Both the position numbers and the translations under genes were made by a program. From Crystallibacter permensis (GTDB taxonomy: Bacteria > Actinomycetota > Actinomycetes > Actinomycetales > Micrococcaceae), in assembly GCF_025960875.1 (NCBI RefSeq), contig NZ_JAODLR010000006.1:1-64000 (forward strand): DNA of 64,000 nt. Direction: 5' to 3'. The notes beneath the pieces are model-generated. The model searched no databases, was not told where the DNA came from, and worked only from the letters and a program-made list of their open reading frames with translations. Of the stretch, positions 1 through 8,345 are shown in pieces. Position 1 is the first letter of the stretch; each line of letters starts with the position of its first letter.

Positions 1-349
1 CACACCACAATTTAGTGGCTACAAACGGTGGTACAAAAGAGGGCTGATCACCCGGAACCACAAGGAACCAGGGCGATCAGCCCACGTAACTTCGGGTTAA
101 ACAGAAGAACCGGGGCTGCAGAGGTTGGGGGGCTGTGCAGCGCCGGTTTTTCCGTCTCAGGCCTCTCGTTCAAAGACCCGGGATCAGACGAAGCGGGCTT
201 CTTCCCAAGCCCGGCTTCCTCCCCTAGCCTATGCAATGGCAGATAAAACCGCGATGGGGAGAACTACCCATCGCGTCCGCTTGACCTCTGGCATGAATGC
301 TGGCAGGACGGAGACAGCGCCAGATCCAGCACGCAAGCAAGGAGCCTCC
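1..349. other. Left-edge stretch without a supported gene
   Basis: I see no coding sequence here that looks real; the open frames on both strands are low-complexity and overlap each other. The stretch contains two inverted repeats. The first pairs GGGCTGATC (41-49) with GATCAGCCC (75-83) around a 25-base loop. The second is listed separately at 250-275. The end of a gene lying beyond the left edge could be terminated here, but that cannot be shown from this window. Confidence 0.5.
250..275 (-). terminator. Hairpin with T-rich tail, minus orientation
   Basis: CGCGATGGG (250-258) pairs perfectly with CCCATCGCG (267-275) around an 8-base loop. Read on the minus strand the stem is followed by GTTTTATCT, which looks like an intrinsic terminator. 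No recognisable minus-strand gene lies just upstream of it, so its purpose is unclear. Confidence 0.4.
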
Positions 350-1221
350 ATGCCGGCCCACGAACCATACGGGCAGCCACGGCGCCAGACGACTGTGCTG
401 CGTCATCGCTACGATGAACGCGCTTTCCCCCTCCCACGCACATTGGCCGGTCCGGCGTCCGCTGCTCAAGGAATGTTTATCACGGCTGGAAGCCGACGTA
501 TATGCCCTGCAGGAAATCGATGCCACCGGAACCCCAAACGCAGCCGGCAAACTCATTGGCCCCGGGTACTACATCGTGCGGCACAACAGGAGGGCCCTGA
601 CGGCACAGCTGCTGTGGTTGCTTCCCGATGGCCCATGGTCGTGTTTCATGAGCTGGACTCGGATGTTTCGCCACGCACCTCTGCTGACAGCTGGTACTCG
701 GCTGTGATTGCCGAAGTCCACGCTCCAGCGCCCGGGCAATTTCCTCATGGTCCATCACGAGCCCGTTTGGCAGGTCGGCGACGAACATGAACGTGAACTA
801 CAGGCAGTGGTGACCGCACGCGAGGTGGAAAGGCTGCTGGAGAGCACACATCGCCATGTAATACTCGCCGGAGACTTCGACGCCGCAGCGGACTCTGCCA
901 GCATCAGGTTTTGGACCGGTATGCAGTCCTTGGAAGGGGTCAGCGTCGCCTACCAGGACTCCTGGACCGTAAGACATCCGCACCAAGCCGGCCACACATT
1001 CAGCCCGCACAATATTCCGGTCCGCCAAGGAGATATGCCGTTGGATCCGGCCGACGGATCGTTACATCATCAACCGGTTCGGCCTCCATGGTCGGTCCCT
1101 GGCCGTACCCCATTGCAGGCGGATAGCGGAGCCAGACGCCGCAAGGCAGCCAAGTGACCACTACGCCCTGTCCACGGACTGCCAACTTCCCGTGCGGCCC
1201 GTTGGCACTCCCCCGGTATAG
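350..1221 (+). pseudogene. Endonuclease/exonuclease/phosphatase family protein, frameshifted
   Basis: A composite protein of this metal-dependent phosphoesterase family can be read only by changing frame four times. It starts at ATG 350 (GGAG at 341-344) as MPAHEPYGQ. It shifts near 403 to a segment with IATMNALSP and DVYALQEID, then near 590 to VVASRWPMVVFHELDSD and near 725 to LMVHHEPVWQ. That segment continues with ILAGDFDAAADS and GHTFSPHN. A last shift near 1050 gives the end with PSDHYALSTD and the stop at 1219-1221. The GDFDA and SDHYAL motifs are the Asp and His/Asp motifs of the family. No in-frame stop interrupts any segment, so this is either a very young pseudogene or a run of indel errors in the assembly. 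Family assignment is firm; inactivity is inferred. Confidence 0.75.
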
Positions 1222-1287
1222 CAGCAGGACGCAGGTCTCGCACTGACACCGTCAGGGATGCAACCATCCGCGGTGCCAGACCAAAGA

Positions 1288-1327
1288 CGGGCGGGCTGCT
1301 GCGTGGAGATCCGCAACAGCCCGCCCG
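1288..1327 (-). terminator. Terminator hairpin after the MHS transporter
   Basis: CGGGCGGGCTGCTG (1288-1301) pairs with CAACAGCCCGCCCG (1314-1327), a 14-bp stem with one mismatch and a 12-base loop. It lies 20 bases beyond the stop of the minus-strand transporter. On the minus strand the tail is only weakly T-rich. Confidence 0.6.
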
Positions 1328-1347
1328 CCTTCGTGATCCGAGGACTT

Positions 1348-2736
1348 CTAATTCTGGCGAGCCTCAGGATGCTTCTGCAGGTATTCCCGGTGCGCTTCTT
1401 CCACGCGCAGATTGGTACCCTTGGTTTCCTTGACCACAGACACCGCCACCAGCGAGATCACACACAGCACCGCGATGTAGATTCCGATGGAAATGGTGGT
1501 GCCGGTCCACCCCAGCAGCAGCTCGGCGATCAACGGAGCGAAAGCGCCACCCAGAATCGCGCCGATGGCGTAACCGATCGAGACACCGGAGTAGCGAACG
1601 TTGGCAGGGAACATCTCCGCGTACAGTGCCGATTGGGGGCCGTAGGAGAGGCCGAGCCCGATGGTCAGCACAAAGGCGGCCACAGTGAACCAGATGATGC
1701 TGGCGGTGTCGATCAGCAGGAACATCGGAACGGCCCACAGCAGCACCCAAACGTAGCCAATCTGGAAGGTGCGGATCCGTCCGATCTTATCGGAAAGGAT
1801 GCCGCCGTACATGGTGAAGGCCAGCCAGCCGAACGCGGCCAGGGTGCTCGCCAGCAGCACGGCGGAGCGGTCCATGCCCAGCCCGCCATCGGCGATTTCT
1901 TTGGTTGCGTAGGAGGCGAAGAAAGCGATCAGCAGGTAGCCGGCAGCGTTGTTGGCAATGAAGATCAATGCCGTCAGGATGACCTCTTTCCAGTTGTGCT
2001 TGAACAACTGGCCCAGAGGGGCAGCAGATTCCTTCTTGCGCTCCTGCATCTCCTTGAAGACCGGGCTCTCGTCAACTGTCCGGCGGATCAGATAGCCGAC
2101 AACAATCAGCACCACGGAGAACAGGAACGGAATACGCCAGCCCCAGGTCAAGAAGGCTTCCTCCGTCATGAACGTGGTCAAGAGCCACATGACACCGGTG
2201 GCCAGGATCATGCCGCAAGGAACACCGATCTGGGGGAAGGCGCCGAAAAAACCACGCTTGTTGCGTGGAGCATGCTCCACAGACATAAGGGCGGCACCGC
2301 CCCATTCGCCACCCGCAGAGAAGCCCTGCAGGATCCGGAGGAAGACCAGGAGGATCGGGGCCCAGATACCGATCTCAGCGTACGTCGGCAAGACACCAAT
2401 GAGGGTGGTAGCCAGACCCATCAGCAGCAAGGTGAAGACGAGCATCAGCTTGCGCCCCAGCCGGTCACCCAAATGGCCGGCAACGATGGCACCCAGCGGC
2501 CGGAAGAGGAAGCTGATGCCCAGTGAGGCCCAAGCCACAATCTGGGCGAGGCCCTCACTCTCCTGCGACAGCGGGGCGAAGTACAGGCCTGCCAGCACCA
2601 TGCCAGCCGCTTGGGCGTAGATAAAGAAGTCGTACCACTCGATGGTGGTGCCGACCAGCGTTCCGGCAAGAACCTTCCGCTCCTCGTGCCGCGTGGCGGG
2701 AGGAAGGTTGCCAGCCAGTTCTTCTGACGTTGACAT
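1348..2736 (-). CDS. MHS-family MFS transporter (metabolite:H+ symporter)
   Basis: A 462-residue inner-membrane permease of the major facilitator superfamily, metabolite:H+ symporter group (shikimate/proline/alpha-ketoglutarate type). The MHS hallmark TIEWYDFFIY is at about 31-40, and the MFS loop motif GHLGDRLGRK at 87-96. RILQGFSAGGEWGG follows in the fourth membrane segment. About 12 hydrophobic segments are visible. I chose the ATG at 2736 because GGAG lies six bases before it; an in-frame ATG ten codons upstream lacks a ribosome site. The gene is divergent from an IclR regulator and a palindrome sits in its upstream region, so IclR control is likely. The substrate cannot be told from sequence; an organic acid is the usual case. 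Confidence 0.88.
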   Translation of the reverse strand: MSTSEELAGNLPPATRHEERKVLAGTLVGTTIEWYDFFIYAQAAGMVLAGLYFAPLSQESEGLAQIVAWASLGISFLFRPLGAIVAGHLGDRLGRKLMLVFTLLLMGLATTLIGVLPTYAEIGIWAPILLVFLRILQGFSAGGEWGGAALMSVEHAPRNKRGFFGAFPQIGVPCGMILATGVMWLLTTFMTEEAFLTWGWRIPFLFSVVLIVVGYLIRRTVDESPVFKEMQERKKESAAPLGQLFKHNWKEVILTALIFIANNAAGYLLIAFFASYATKEIADGGLGMDRSAVLLASTLAAFGWLAFTMYGGILSDKIGRIRTFQIGYVWVLLWAVPMFLLIDTASIIWFTVAAFVLTIGLGLSYGPQSALYAEMFPANVRYSGVSIGYAIGAILGGAFAPLIAELLLGWTGTTISIGIYIAVLCVISLVAVSVVKETKGTNLRVEEAHREYLQKHPEARQN

Positions 2737-2763
2737 GAGAATCTCCGATTGTCCGAGCGAGAA

Positions 2764-2789
2764 CATTACTTACAGAACGGTCGGTAATG
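2764..2789. promoter_or_regulatory. Palindrome upstream of MHS transporter, possible operator
   Basis: The outer arms CATTAC (2764-2769) and GTAATG (2784-2789) are perfectly inverted. A nested imperfect palindrome runs from TTACAGAAC to GTCGGTAA at 2770-2787. It lies about 30 bases upstream of the transporter start codon, in promoter position. It is a candidate binding site for the neighbouring IclR protein or another dimeric regulator. Confidence 0.45.
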
Positions 2790-3007
2790 TGACTCTGGCA
2801 ATATTACACGACGGTGACCTAGAGCACAGGCCGGCGCCTAACGATTCGGCAACGGCGTTTTCCCCAAGCCCTGCCTGCGGATGAACGATGGCAGGCAACA
2901 CCCGCGAGGCGACCGTCGGAACTTGCGGCTCCCTTGCGGGAAGGGGTGGGGAACCTTCGGGCACCAGTTGCGTGCCACCTATGGCATTCATCGAATGGCT
3001 GCTTGGA

Positions 3008-3042
3008 GTTCTATATTTAAACATCGCGTCCTGATATAGAAC
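3008..3042. promoter_or_regulatory. Inverted repeat upstream of iclR-type gene
   Basis: GTTCTATAT (3008-3016) and ATATAGAAC (3034-3042) form a perfect 9-base inverted repeat separated by 17 bases, about 70 bases upstream of the IclR start. The AT-rich arms stand out in GC-rich DNA. Autoregulation by the IclR protein is a reasonable inference. Confidence 0.45.
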
Positions 3043-3110
3043 AATAAGAACGTGAGTACAGACACGTCCACTGTGTTCTGGTTCTGCCCGACAGAAAAGA
3101 AGATGTTCTG

Positions 3111-3875
3111 ATGAATGAGCCTCGTATTGCAGCACCTGCGGATTCCGCTGTTCCCTCGGCGCGGGCGGAAAGATCCGCAAAAACCCCCGCCCACTCGCAG
3201 ACTTTATCCCGCGGGATTCGAGCTCTTGAGATACTGGCCGAGGCGCGGTCCCCGATGACGATCGCTGAACTCTCGGAGGCTCTCGGCGTCCACCGTTCGA
3301 TCGCCTACCGGATTCTGCGTACGCTGGAGGACCATGCGCTGGTGCTGCGTGATTCGGCCGGGCGGGTCCAGGCCGGACCGGGTCTGGCCGCACTGGCACG
3401 CGGGGTCTCCCGTGATCTTCAATCGGCAGCGCTTCCGGAGCTGACTGCCCTGGCTAATGGGCTAGCCATGACGGCGTTCCTCGCCGTATGGGACCAGCGA
3501 GACTGCGTCACGCTTATCACGGTGGAACCGCGCCATGCTTCAGCTACCTTGGCTCAGCGGCCGGGCACGCGACACTCCTTCAGCGCAGGCGGTCCAGGTA
3601 TCGCCATCCAGTCCGCCCTAACCGAAGAGCAATGGGAGCAGCTGGCCTCGGGACAGCCGTACCGTCTCGAGGCCAGGAAAGCCCGCGAAGTCGGTTACAG
3701 CGTCAGCCACGAGGAGGTCATACCGGGAACCTCATCGGTGGCGGCGCCCATCCGCATTCCGGGACAGTTGCCGGCTGCGGTCGCCGTCGTTTATGTCCGA
3801 ACTGACAAGCCGGAAGCTGAGTTAGGGGCAGAATTGATCCGGGCTGCTGCCGCAATAGAGGACGAACTCCGCTGA
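3111..3875 (+). CDS. IclR family transcriptional regulator
   Basis: A 254-residue regulator of normal IclR length. The N-terminal winged helix-turn-helix spans about residues 32-95 (TIAELSEALGVHRSIAYRIL), and the C-terminal effector-binding domain about 105-254. The first 30 residues are Ala/Pro/Ser-rich and look disordered. IclR proteins bind small organic acids and usually control an adjacent catabolic or transport gene. The divergent MHS transporter is the obvious target. The start ATG has only a weak purine-rich stretch (AAAAGAAG) before it. The stop codon abuts the stop of the convergent MFS gene with no gap. Confidence 0.88.
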   Translation: MNEPRIAAPADSAVPSARAERSAKTPAHSQTLSRGIRALEILAEARSPMTIAELSEALGVHRSIAYRILRTLEDHALVLRDSAGRVQAGPGLAALARGVSRDLQSAALPELTALANGLAMTAFLAVWDQRDCVTLITVEPRHASATLAQRPGTRHSFSAGGPGIAIQSALTEEQWEQLASGQPYRLEARKAREVGYSVSHEEVIPGTSSVAAPIRIPGQLPAAVAVVYVRTDKPEAELGAELIRAAAAIEDELR

Positions 3876-5195
3876 TTAGCTCCGTTTGCGGACCAGCATG
3901 GCACCGAGACTGCTTACGGCCAGCATGGCCACGGATGCTCCGACGGCGACCAGGAACGCCCCTTGGTAGCCGTAGGTTTCGGCAATTGCCCCGGCTACTC
4001 CGGAGCCCAGAGCCGAGCCAAGCACTACTCCGCTTGCCAGCAGGGTCATGACTGTCCCCAGCCGCTCGTCCGGAGCGACCTTGCCTCCGATGGTGAAGAT
4101 GGTGACCATGGTGGGTCCGACGGGCAGACCCACGAGCAGCAGGACAACCAGCATCGGCACCACTTCAGTGGGCAGGAGTAACAGCAGGCTCAGGACGGCC
4201 ATCGCTGCCGCACTGGCGATCCAGCGCGAGGCATGGGAAAACGTCTCCGGCCAATAGGCCACAGACAACGCCGTCACCGCCGAGCTCAGGCCGAGCACGG
4301 CGTAGAGCAATCCTGCCGTGTCCGCCGCTCCAAAGCTGCCGCCGAAAGCGTTCAATGCATTCTGGGAGGCCCCGAAGAATGTCCCCATGGCGATCATCCC
4401 GGCCACTGGAATAATGACAACGCCCCAGTTCACTGGAGTCTTCGCCGCCGCGGCCGCCGCCTGCGGGTGCTGTTCTACCAGTTGCCGAGTCACCGGCTGC
4501 ACAGTGCGGTATGTGGGGTGGACGGCGAAAGCCGAAACCATGACGATGGTCAGTGTCGCCGCCAGCGCAAACGGCAGCCAGGGTGCTACCAAGGCAGCCA
4601 GCAGTCCGACCAGTGCCGGACCCAGGACGAAGGTCAGCTCGTCGGCAGTACTTTCGTAGGACAGGGCCGTATCGAGTTCCTGCTTGTTGTTCCTCGTCAT
4701 CGCCATCCACCGCACGCGCGCCAGCGGACCCACTTGCGGGCAAGTGGCTCCCATGAGCAGCGAAGCGCCGAGGGCGAAAAAGATTTCCGGCCCGTCGAAA
4801 TTGGCGGTGAGGTAGGCGGCGACAAGGACGAGGCCAATGCTCAGTGTGTGGGCAACAGCCGAAATCAGCAGGACCGGGCGTTGGCCTGCTCGGTCGGCGA
4901 AATAGCCGATCGCCGGAGCGCCGATGGCGGATCCGATACCGACTGCGCCGGCGGCGAAGCCACCGATTGCGTAGGAACCGCTAACTGCGGTGAGCAGAGT
5001 CAGCGCTCCCACCGTGAGCATGGCCACGGGAAGCCGTGCGAGGAAGGCAATAGGCAGGAAGCTTGGTCCCGCCAAGGCTGGCAGGCGGGCGTAGCGGCCG
5101 AAAATGCTGCCTGACGATGATGCTTCCGGCACGTCGCCCGTGGCCTCAGCCGCTGGGGCGTTGGGAGTTGGAGTGGAGTCCGCACTTCGTGTCAT
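3876..5195 (-). CDS. MFS transporter
   Basis: A 439-residue major facilitator superfamily protein with about 12 hydrophobic segments and a short charged N-terminus. YFADRAGQRPVLL near residues 105-117 is the cytoplasmic loop motif between segments 2 and 3, and residues 185-200 (RWMAMTRNNKQELDTALS) resemble the central region of sugar/drug exporters. Substrate unknown. I prefer the ATG at 5195, which has GGAAAA about seven bases before it, over an in-frame TTG six codons upstream. A GCGCATCG/CGATGCGC hairpin lies between this gene and sbcC. The gene is convergent with the IclR gene. Confidence 0.82.
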   Translation of the reverse strand: MTRSADSTPTPNAPAAEATGDVPEASSSGSIFGRYARLPALAGPSFLPIAFLARLPVAMLTVGALTLLTAVSGSYAIGGFAAGAVGIGSAIGAPAIGYFADRAGQRPVLLISAVAHTLSIGLVLVAAYLTANFDGPEIFFALGASLLMGATCPQVGPLARVRWMAMTRNNKQELDTALSYESTADELTFVLGPALVGLLAALVAPWLPFALAATLTIVMVSAFAVHPTYRTVQPVTRQLVEQHPQAAAAAAKTPVNWGVVIIPVAGMIAMGTFFGASQNALNAFGGSFGAADTAGLLYAVLGLSSAVTALSVAYWPETFSHASRWIASAAAMAVLSLLLLLPTEVVPMLVVLLLVGLPVGPTMVTIFTIGGKVAPDERLGTVMTLLASGVVLGSALGSGVAGAIAETYGYQGAFLVAVGASVAMLAVSSLGAMLVRKRS

Positions 5196-5218
5196 GTCAT
5201 TTTCCGATAGCAAGAACC

Positions 5219-5244
5219 GCGCATCGTCCCGCCTCCCGATGCGC
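5219..5244. repeat. Perfect 8-bp inverted repeat between sbcC and MFS gene
   Basis: GCGCATCG (5219-5226) and CGATGCGC (5237-5244) pair perfectly around a 10-base loop. It lies after the sbcC stop and just upstream of the MFS start on the same strand. It may end the sbcDC transcript or serve as an operator; there is no T-tract on either side. Confidence 0.4.
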
Positions 5245-5267
5245 CCAACCCGGATAACGGCCTAATC

Positions 5268-8200
5268 CTACACCGGTTGCAGGATGGGCGATTCCGCCGT
5301 CATCATCCGCACGGTGGAGCCATCGCGGCCTTTGCTAATCTGCAGCTGCGCTCCGATGCGCTGCTTCATTTCGGCCACATGGCTGACCAGTCCTACGACC
5401 CTACCGCCGTGGCGGAGGCCTTCGAGGGCGTCCATCACCTGTTCAAGGGCCTGTTCGTCCAGGCTGCCAAATCCTTCGTCCACGAAGAGGGTTTCGATAT
5501 CGACTCCGCCTGCCTCAGCCTGAACCACATCCGCCAGCCCCAGGGCAAGGGCAAGCGATGCCATGAAGGATTCACCGCCGGAGAGCGTCGAGGTGTCGCG
5601 GCGTTGTCCGGTCCATTCGTCACTGACATGGAGCCCAAGACCCGACTTCTTGTTGCCCGACTTCGAGTCGTCATGGACGAGCCGGTAGCGCCCGTCCGTC
5701 ATGGCATTCAGACGTTCCGAGGCCGCCGCGGCGATCTGCTCGAGCCGGGCAGCAAGGACATAGGTGGTGAGCGTCATTTTCCGTTCATTTTCGCCTAGGC
5801 CACGGACCGTGTCGGCAACGGACTGCACCAGTTCGAAGCGTGCCCGGACCGGCTCCAACGACACTGCTGCCGCCTCCAGCCGCCGGCAGTAGCCGAGCAG
5901 CTGTTCCGCGGAATCCTGCAGCACCCCGTGCCGCACTGCCACGGTCTGCAGTTCCTTTTCCAAAGCCAGCGCCTTGTGGCGAAGGTCCTCCAACTCCGCT
6001 TCGTCCGGCAGCGGTTCCCCATCCTTTTGGGCTTGGCGTGCACGCGCTACCCGGTCCGAGGCCTGCAGCAGTTCGACCCGCTGGCCGAGGGAGGCATATG
6101 TACGGTCCTGCAGCTGGGCCTGTTCCAGCTCGCGTGCCGAGAGGAGAGCGGCCAGGACGTCGGCTTCCGAGCCGAAATCCGAACCGGCTATGGCGTCATC
6201 AAGCTCACTACTGCACCGTTCCAGAGCGGCCAGCGCGTAGCTGTACTCGCCCAGCGACTGACGGCACTGCTTGAGCAGTCCGTCCAATGCACTCAACCCC
6301 TCCGCCAGCTCCTGCAGCGTGCCGCCCGACGGCAGAACCGATGCGATCTTGTGCGCCAGTTCGTCGGCCTGCCGGGCCGCTGCCTCGGCATCTGACCGGG
6401 CACCGGCAGCAGCGACCGCCAGTTCCGATCCCTGGCTCAGCAGTTCCGCGAGCTCGTTCCGGGTCTTTTCGATCAGGCCGCTCAGACGCTCACGGTTTCG
6501 CTCGGCCTCCTGTGCCTGGCCAAGGAGCTCCTGCAGCTCCTGTACAGCGGCAGCAGCGACGTCCGGGTCGGTTTCCCCGCCTTGGGCCGCCAGGGCCGCC
6601 AGCTTATTCTCAAGGGCAGCGCAGCTTTCCTGCTTCTTCGCGTAAGCGGTCTCGGCCCGGGCATGCTCCCGACGGGCTGCGGTTTCCTCCTCCCGGCTGA
6701 CCATGGTGTTGCTGTCCGCCGTTGCCAGCCGGGGATGTTCGTCAGATCCGCAAACCGGACACGACTCACCTTGTTCGAGTGTGCGGGCAAGCTCAGCCGC
6801 TGATTGCTCCAGCCGCCGCTCCAGAAGGTCCAGCCAGTCCTGTTTCAGCTGCAGTTGCAGTGCACGGGCGTCATCCCGCGCCCTCTTGGCTGAGTCGACC
6901 CGGGAGCGGCATACCCTGTAGGCGGCCACCGTTTCTGCGACCGCTTCTGCGTCTTTCAACCGCTGCCCGAGCCGTTCGACGTCCGAGCCCGTACCGTCGG
7001 CAGCAGCCAGATCGACAGCGAGCTGTTCGCCGGCGGCGCGGGTAGCGTCTGCCTCGGCACTGATCTTTTCGTAGCGGCGGTCTAGCTGATCCGCAGTTTG
7101 CAGCAGCCTGTCCGCCTGGACCCTTGCCTCCTTCAGACGGGCTTCCTCGGGCACGAGGGCACGGATCCTGCCCAGTTCCCGGCCGATGGCGCCGCCAGCA
7201 AGTTCGATCAGCTCCTGGGCCCGGTCAATGCCTGTAGCCGGCAGTTCCAGCTGTCCGGATGCAAAATCCGGTGCATAAACGCCGCATAGCCGATGGCGCA
7301 TTGCACGTTCGAAGGCTGTCTGTGCCGATTGAAGGCTTACCTCGGTCCTCGACGAGGCCTGGTCCCGGTGCCGGATGCTGGATTGCAGCAGTTCAGCGGC
7401 GCGGTGGTCCTTGAGTACCCGGGCGCGTCGGCTGGATCCGTCCGCCCCTGCCGCCTGCTCCGCGTCCAGCCTCTGCAGAAGCAGCAAGTCCGTGTGGTCC
7501 GCCAGGCGCATTTCCTGACGCGCAATTCTGCTCCTGAGTTCATCGAGTGCCGTGCGGCCGCTTCCGACGACGTCCCCTGCCTCCTGCGCCAGCCGCTCGA
7601 CGGACGAGTGCAGATGCTGCAGCTTCTCGGTGGCCGGCACGCTGTCCTCCGGCAGTTGCTCCGGCGCCAGATGGCGGTTCGCTTCTTCCTCCGCTCGACG
7701 CAGCAGATGTCCCAGCTCCGATTCGGCGGCTGAAAAAGCGGTTCGTGCCGCTGCGGCGTCGGCAGCCAGGGATTCTTCGATCAGCTCATAGCGGTCCGTG
7801 TCGAACAGACGCTGCAGCAGCGGACGTCGTTCTTTGGCGTCCGCTCTCAGGAAGGCCGCGAATTCGCCCTGCGGCAGCATCACCACCTTGGTGAACTGGT
7901 CGAGGCTCATGCCCAGCACGTCGCCAAGTTCGACGGCGGCCTCGTCATTCCTGGCCGATTTCTCGATCCAGCTGCCGTCCACGAGTTCCCGAAGATGGGT
8001 ACGCGCCTGCTCGGTAACACTGCCCTTGCTGGACCTGGTGGACGGCCGGTCCCATTGCGGCGAGCGCGTGACTTCAAAACGGCGGCCTCGGGCGCTGAAT
8101 TCGCACACTACTTCCGGGGCCAACGCCGGGTCCGCGTGGTCGCTGCGCAACCGTTTGCCGGACTGCCGGGCACCGGGTACGGATCCGTACAGTGCGAAAC

Positions 8201-8345
8201 ATACCGCGTCCAAAATGCTGGTCTTTCCCGCGCCGGTTTTGCCGTTGAGCAGAAACAGGCCGTGGGCACTGAGCTCGTCAAAATCCACGCTCTGGCGTTG
8301 CGCGAACGGGCCGAAGGCCTGGATCTCCAGCCGGTGCAGTCTCAT
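5268..8345 (-). CDS. sbcC: Exonuclease subunit SbcC (SMC-like ATPase)
   Basis: The 1025-residue ATPase partner of SbcD (the Rad50-Mre11 pair), which opens and cuts hairpins and protein-blocked DNA ends. Visible parts are Walker A GKTGAGKTS near residue 35, long coiled coils, and the zinc hook ESCPVCGSDEH near 527-537. The ABC signature STLSGGESFMAS comes at about 915 and Walker B LFVDEGFGSLD at about 950. The start is the ATG at 8345 (MRLHRLEIQAFGPF), which overlaps the sbcD stop as ATGA and begins exactly where the family begins. A longer frame upstream would add 18 unrelated residues. sbcD and sbcC form one operon. Confidence 0.95.
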   Translation of the reverse strand: MRLHRLEIQAFGPFAQRQSVDFDELSAHGLFLLNGKTGAGKTSILDAVCFALYGSVPGARQSGKRLRSDHADPALAPEVVCEFSARGRRFEVTRSPQWDRPSTRSSKGSVTEQARTHLRELVDGSWIEKSARNDEAAVELGDVLGMSLDQFTKVVMLPQGEFAAFLRADAKERRPLLQRLFDTDRYELIEESLAADAAAARTAFSAAESELGHLLRRAEEEANRHLAPEQLPEDSVPATEKLQHLHSSVERLAQEAGDVVGSGRTALDELRSRIARQEMRLADHTDLLLLQRLDAEQAAGADGSSRRARVLKDHRAAELLQSSIRHRDQASSRTEVSLQSAQTAFERAMRHRLCGVYAPDFASGQLELPATGIDRAQELIELAGGAIGRELGRIRALVPEEARLKEARVQADRLLQTADQLDRRYEKISAEADATRAAGEQLAVDLAAADGTGSDVERLGQRLKDAEAVAETVAAYRVCRSRVDSAKRARDDARALQLQLKQDWLDLLERRLEQSAAELARTLEQGESCPVCGSDEHPRLATADSNTMVSREEETAARREHARAETAYAKKQESCAALENKLAALAAQGGETDPDVAAAAVQELQELLGQAQEAERNRERLSGLIEKTRNELAELLSQGSELAVAAAGARSDAEAAARQADELAHKIASVLPSGGTLQELAEGLSALDGLLKQCRQSLGEYSYALAALERCSSELDDAIAGSDFGSEADVLAALLSARELEQAQLQDRTYASLGQRVELLQASDRVARARQAQKDGEPLPDEAELEDLRHKALALEKELQTVAVRHGVLQDSAEQLLGYCRRLEAAAVSLEPVRARFELVQSVADTVRGLGENERKMTLTTYVLAARLEQIAAAASERLNAMTDGRYRLVHDDSKSGNKKSGLGLHVSDEWTGQRRDTSTLSGGESFMASLALALGLADVVQAEAGGVDIETLFVDEGFGSLDEQALEQVMDALEGLRHGGRVVGLVSHVAEMKQRIGAQLQISKGRDGSTVRMMTAESPILQPV

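Larger units (their letters stand above)
2737..3110. other. Divergent intergenic control region, MHS transporter / IclR
   Basis: This 374-base gap separates two divergently transcribed genes and should hold both promoters. I see no gene in it. It contains two clear palindromes, listed separately at 2764-2789 and 3008-3042. Several further GTTCT/AGAAC half-sites lie between 3043 and 3110 in front of the regulator. Confidence 0.6.

Noticed and set aside
1258-2526. Long forward frame opposite the MHS transporter
   Set aside because: It is Gln/His/Asp-rich and mirrors the transporter codons; the reverse strand has a full-length known family.
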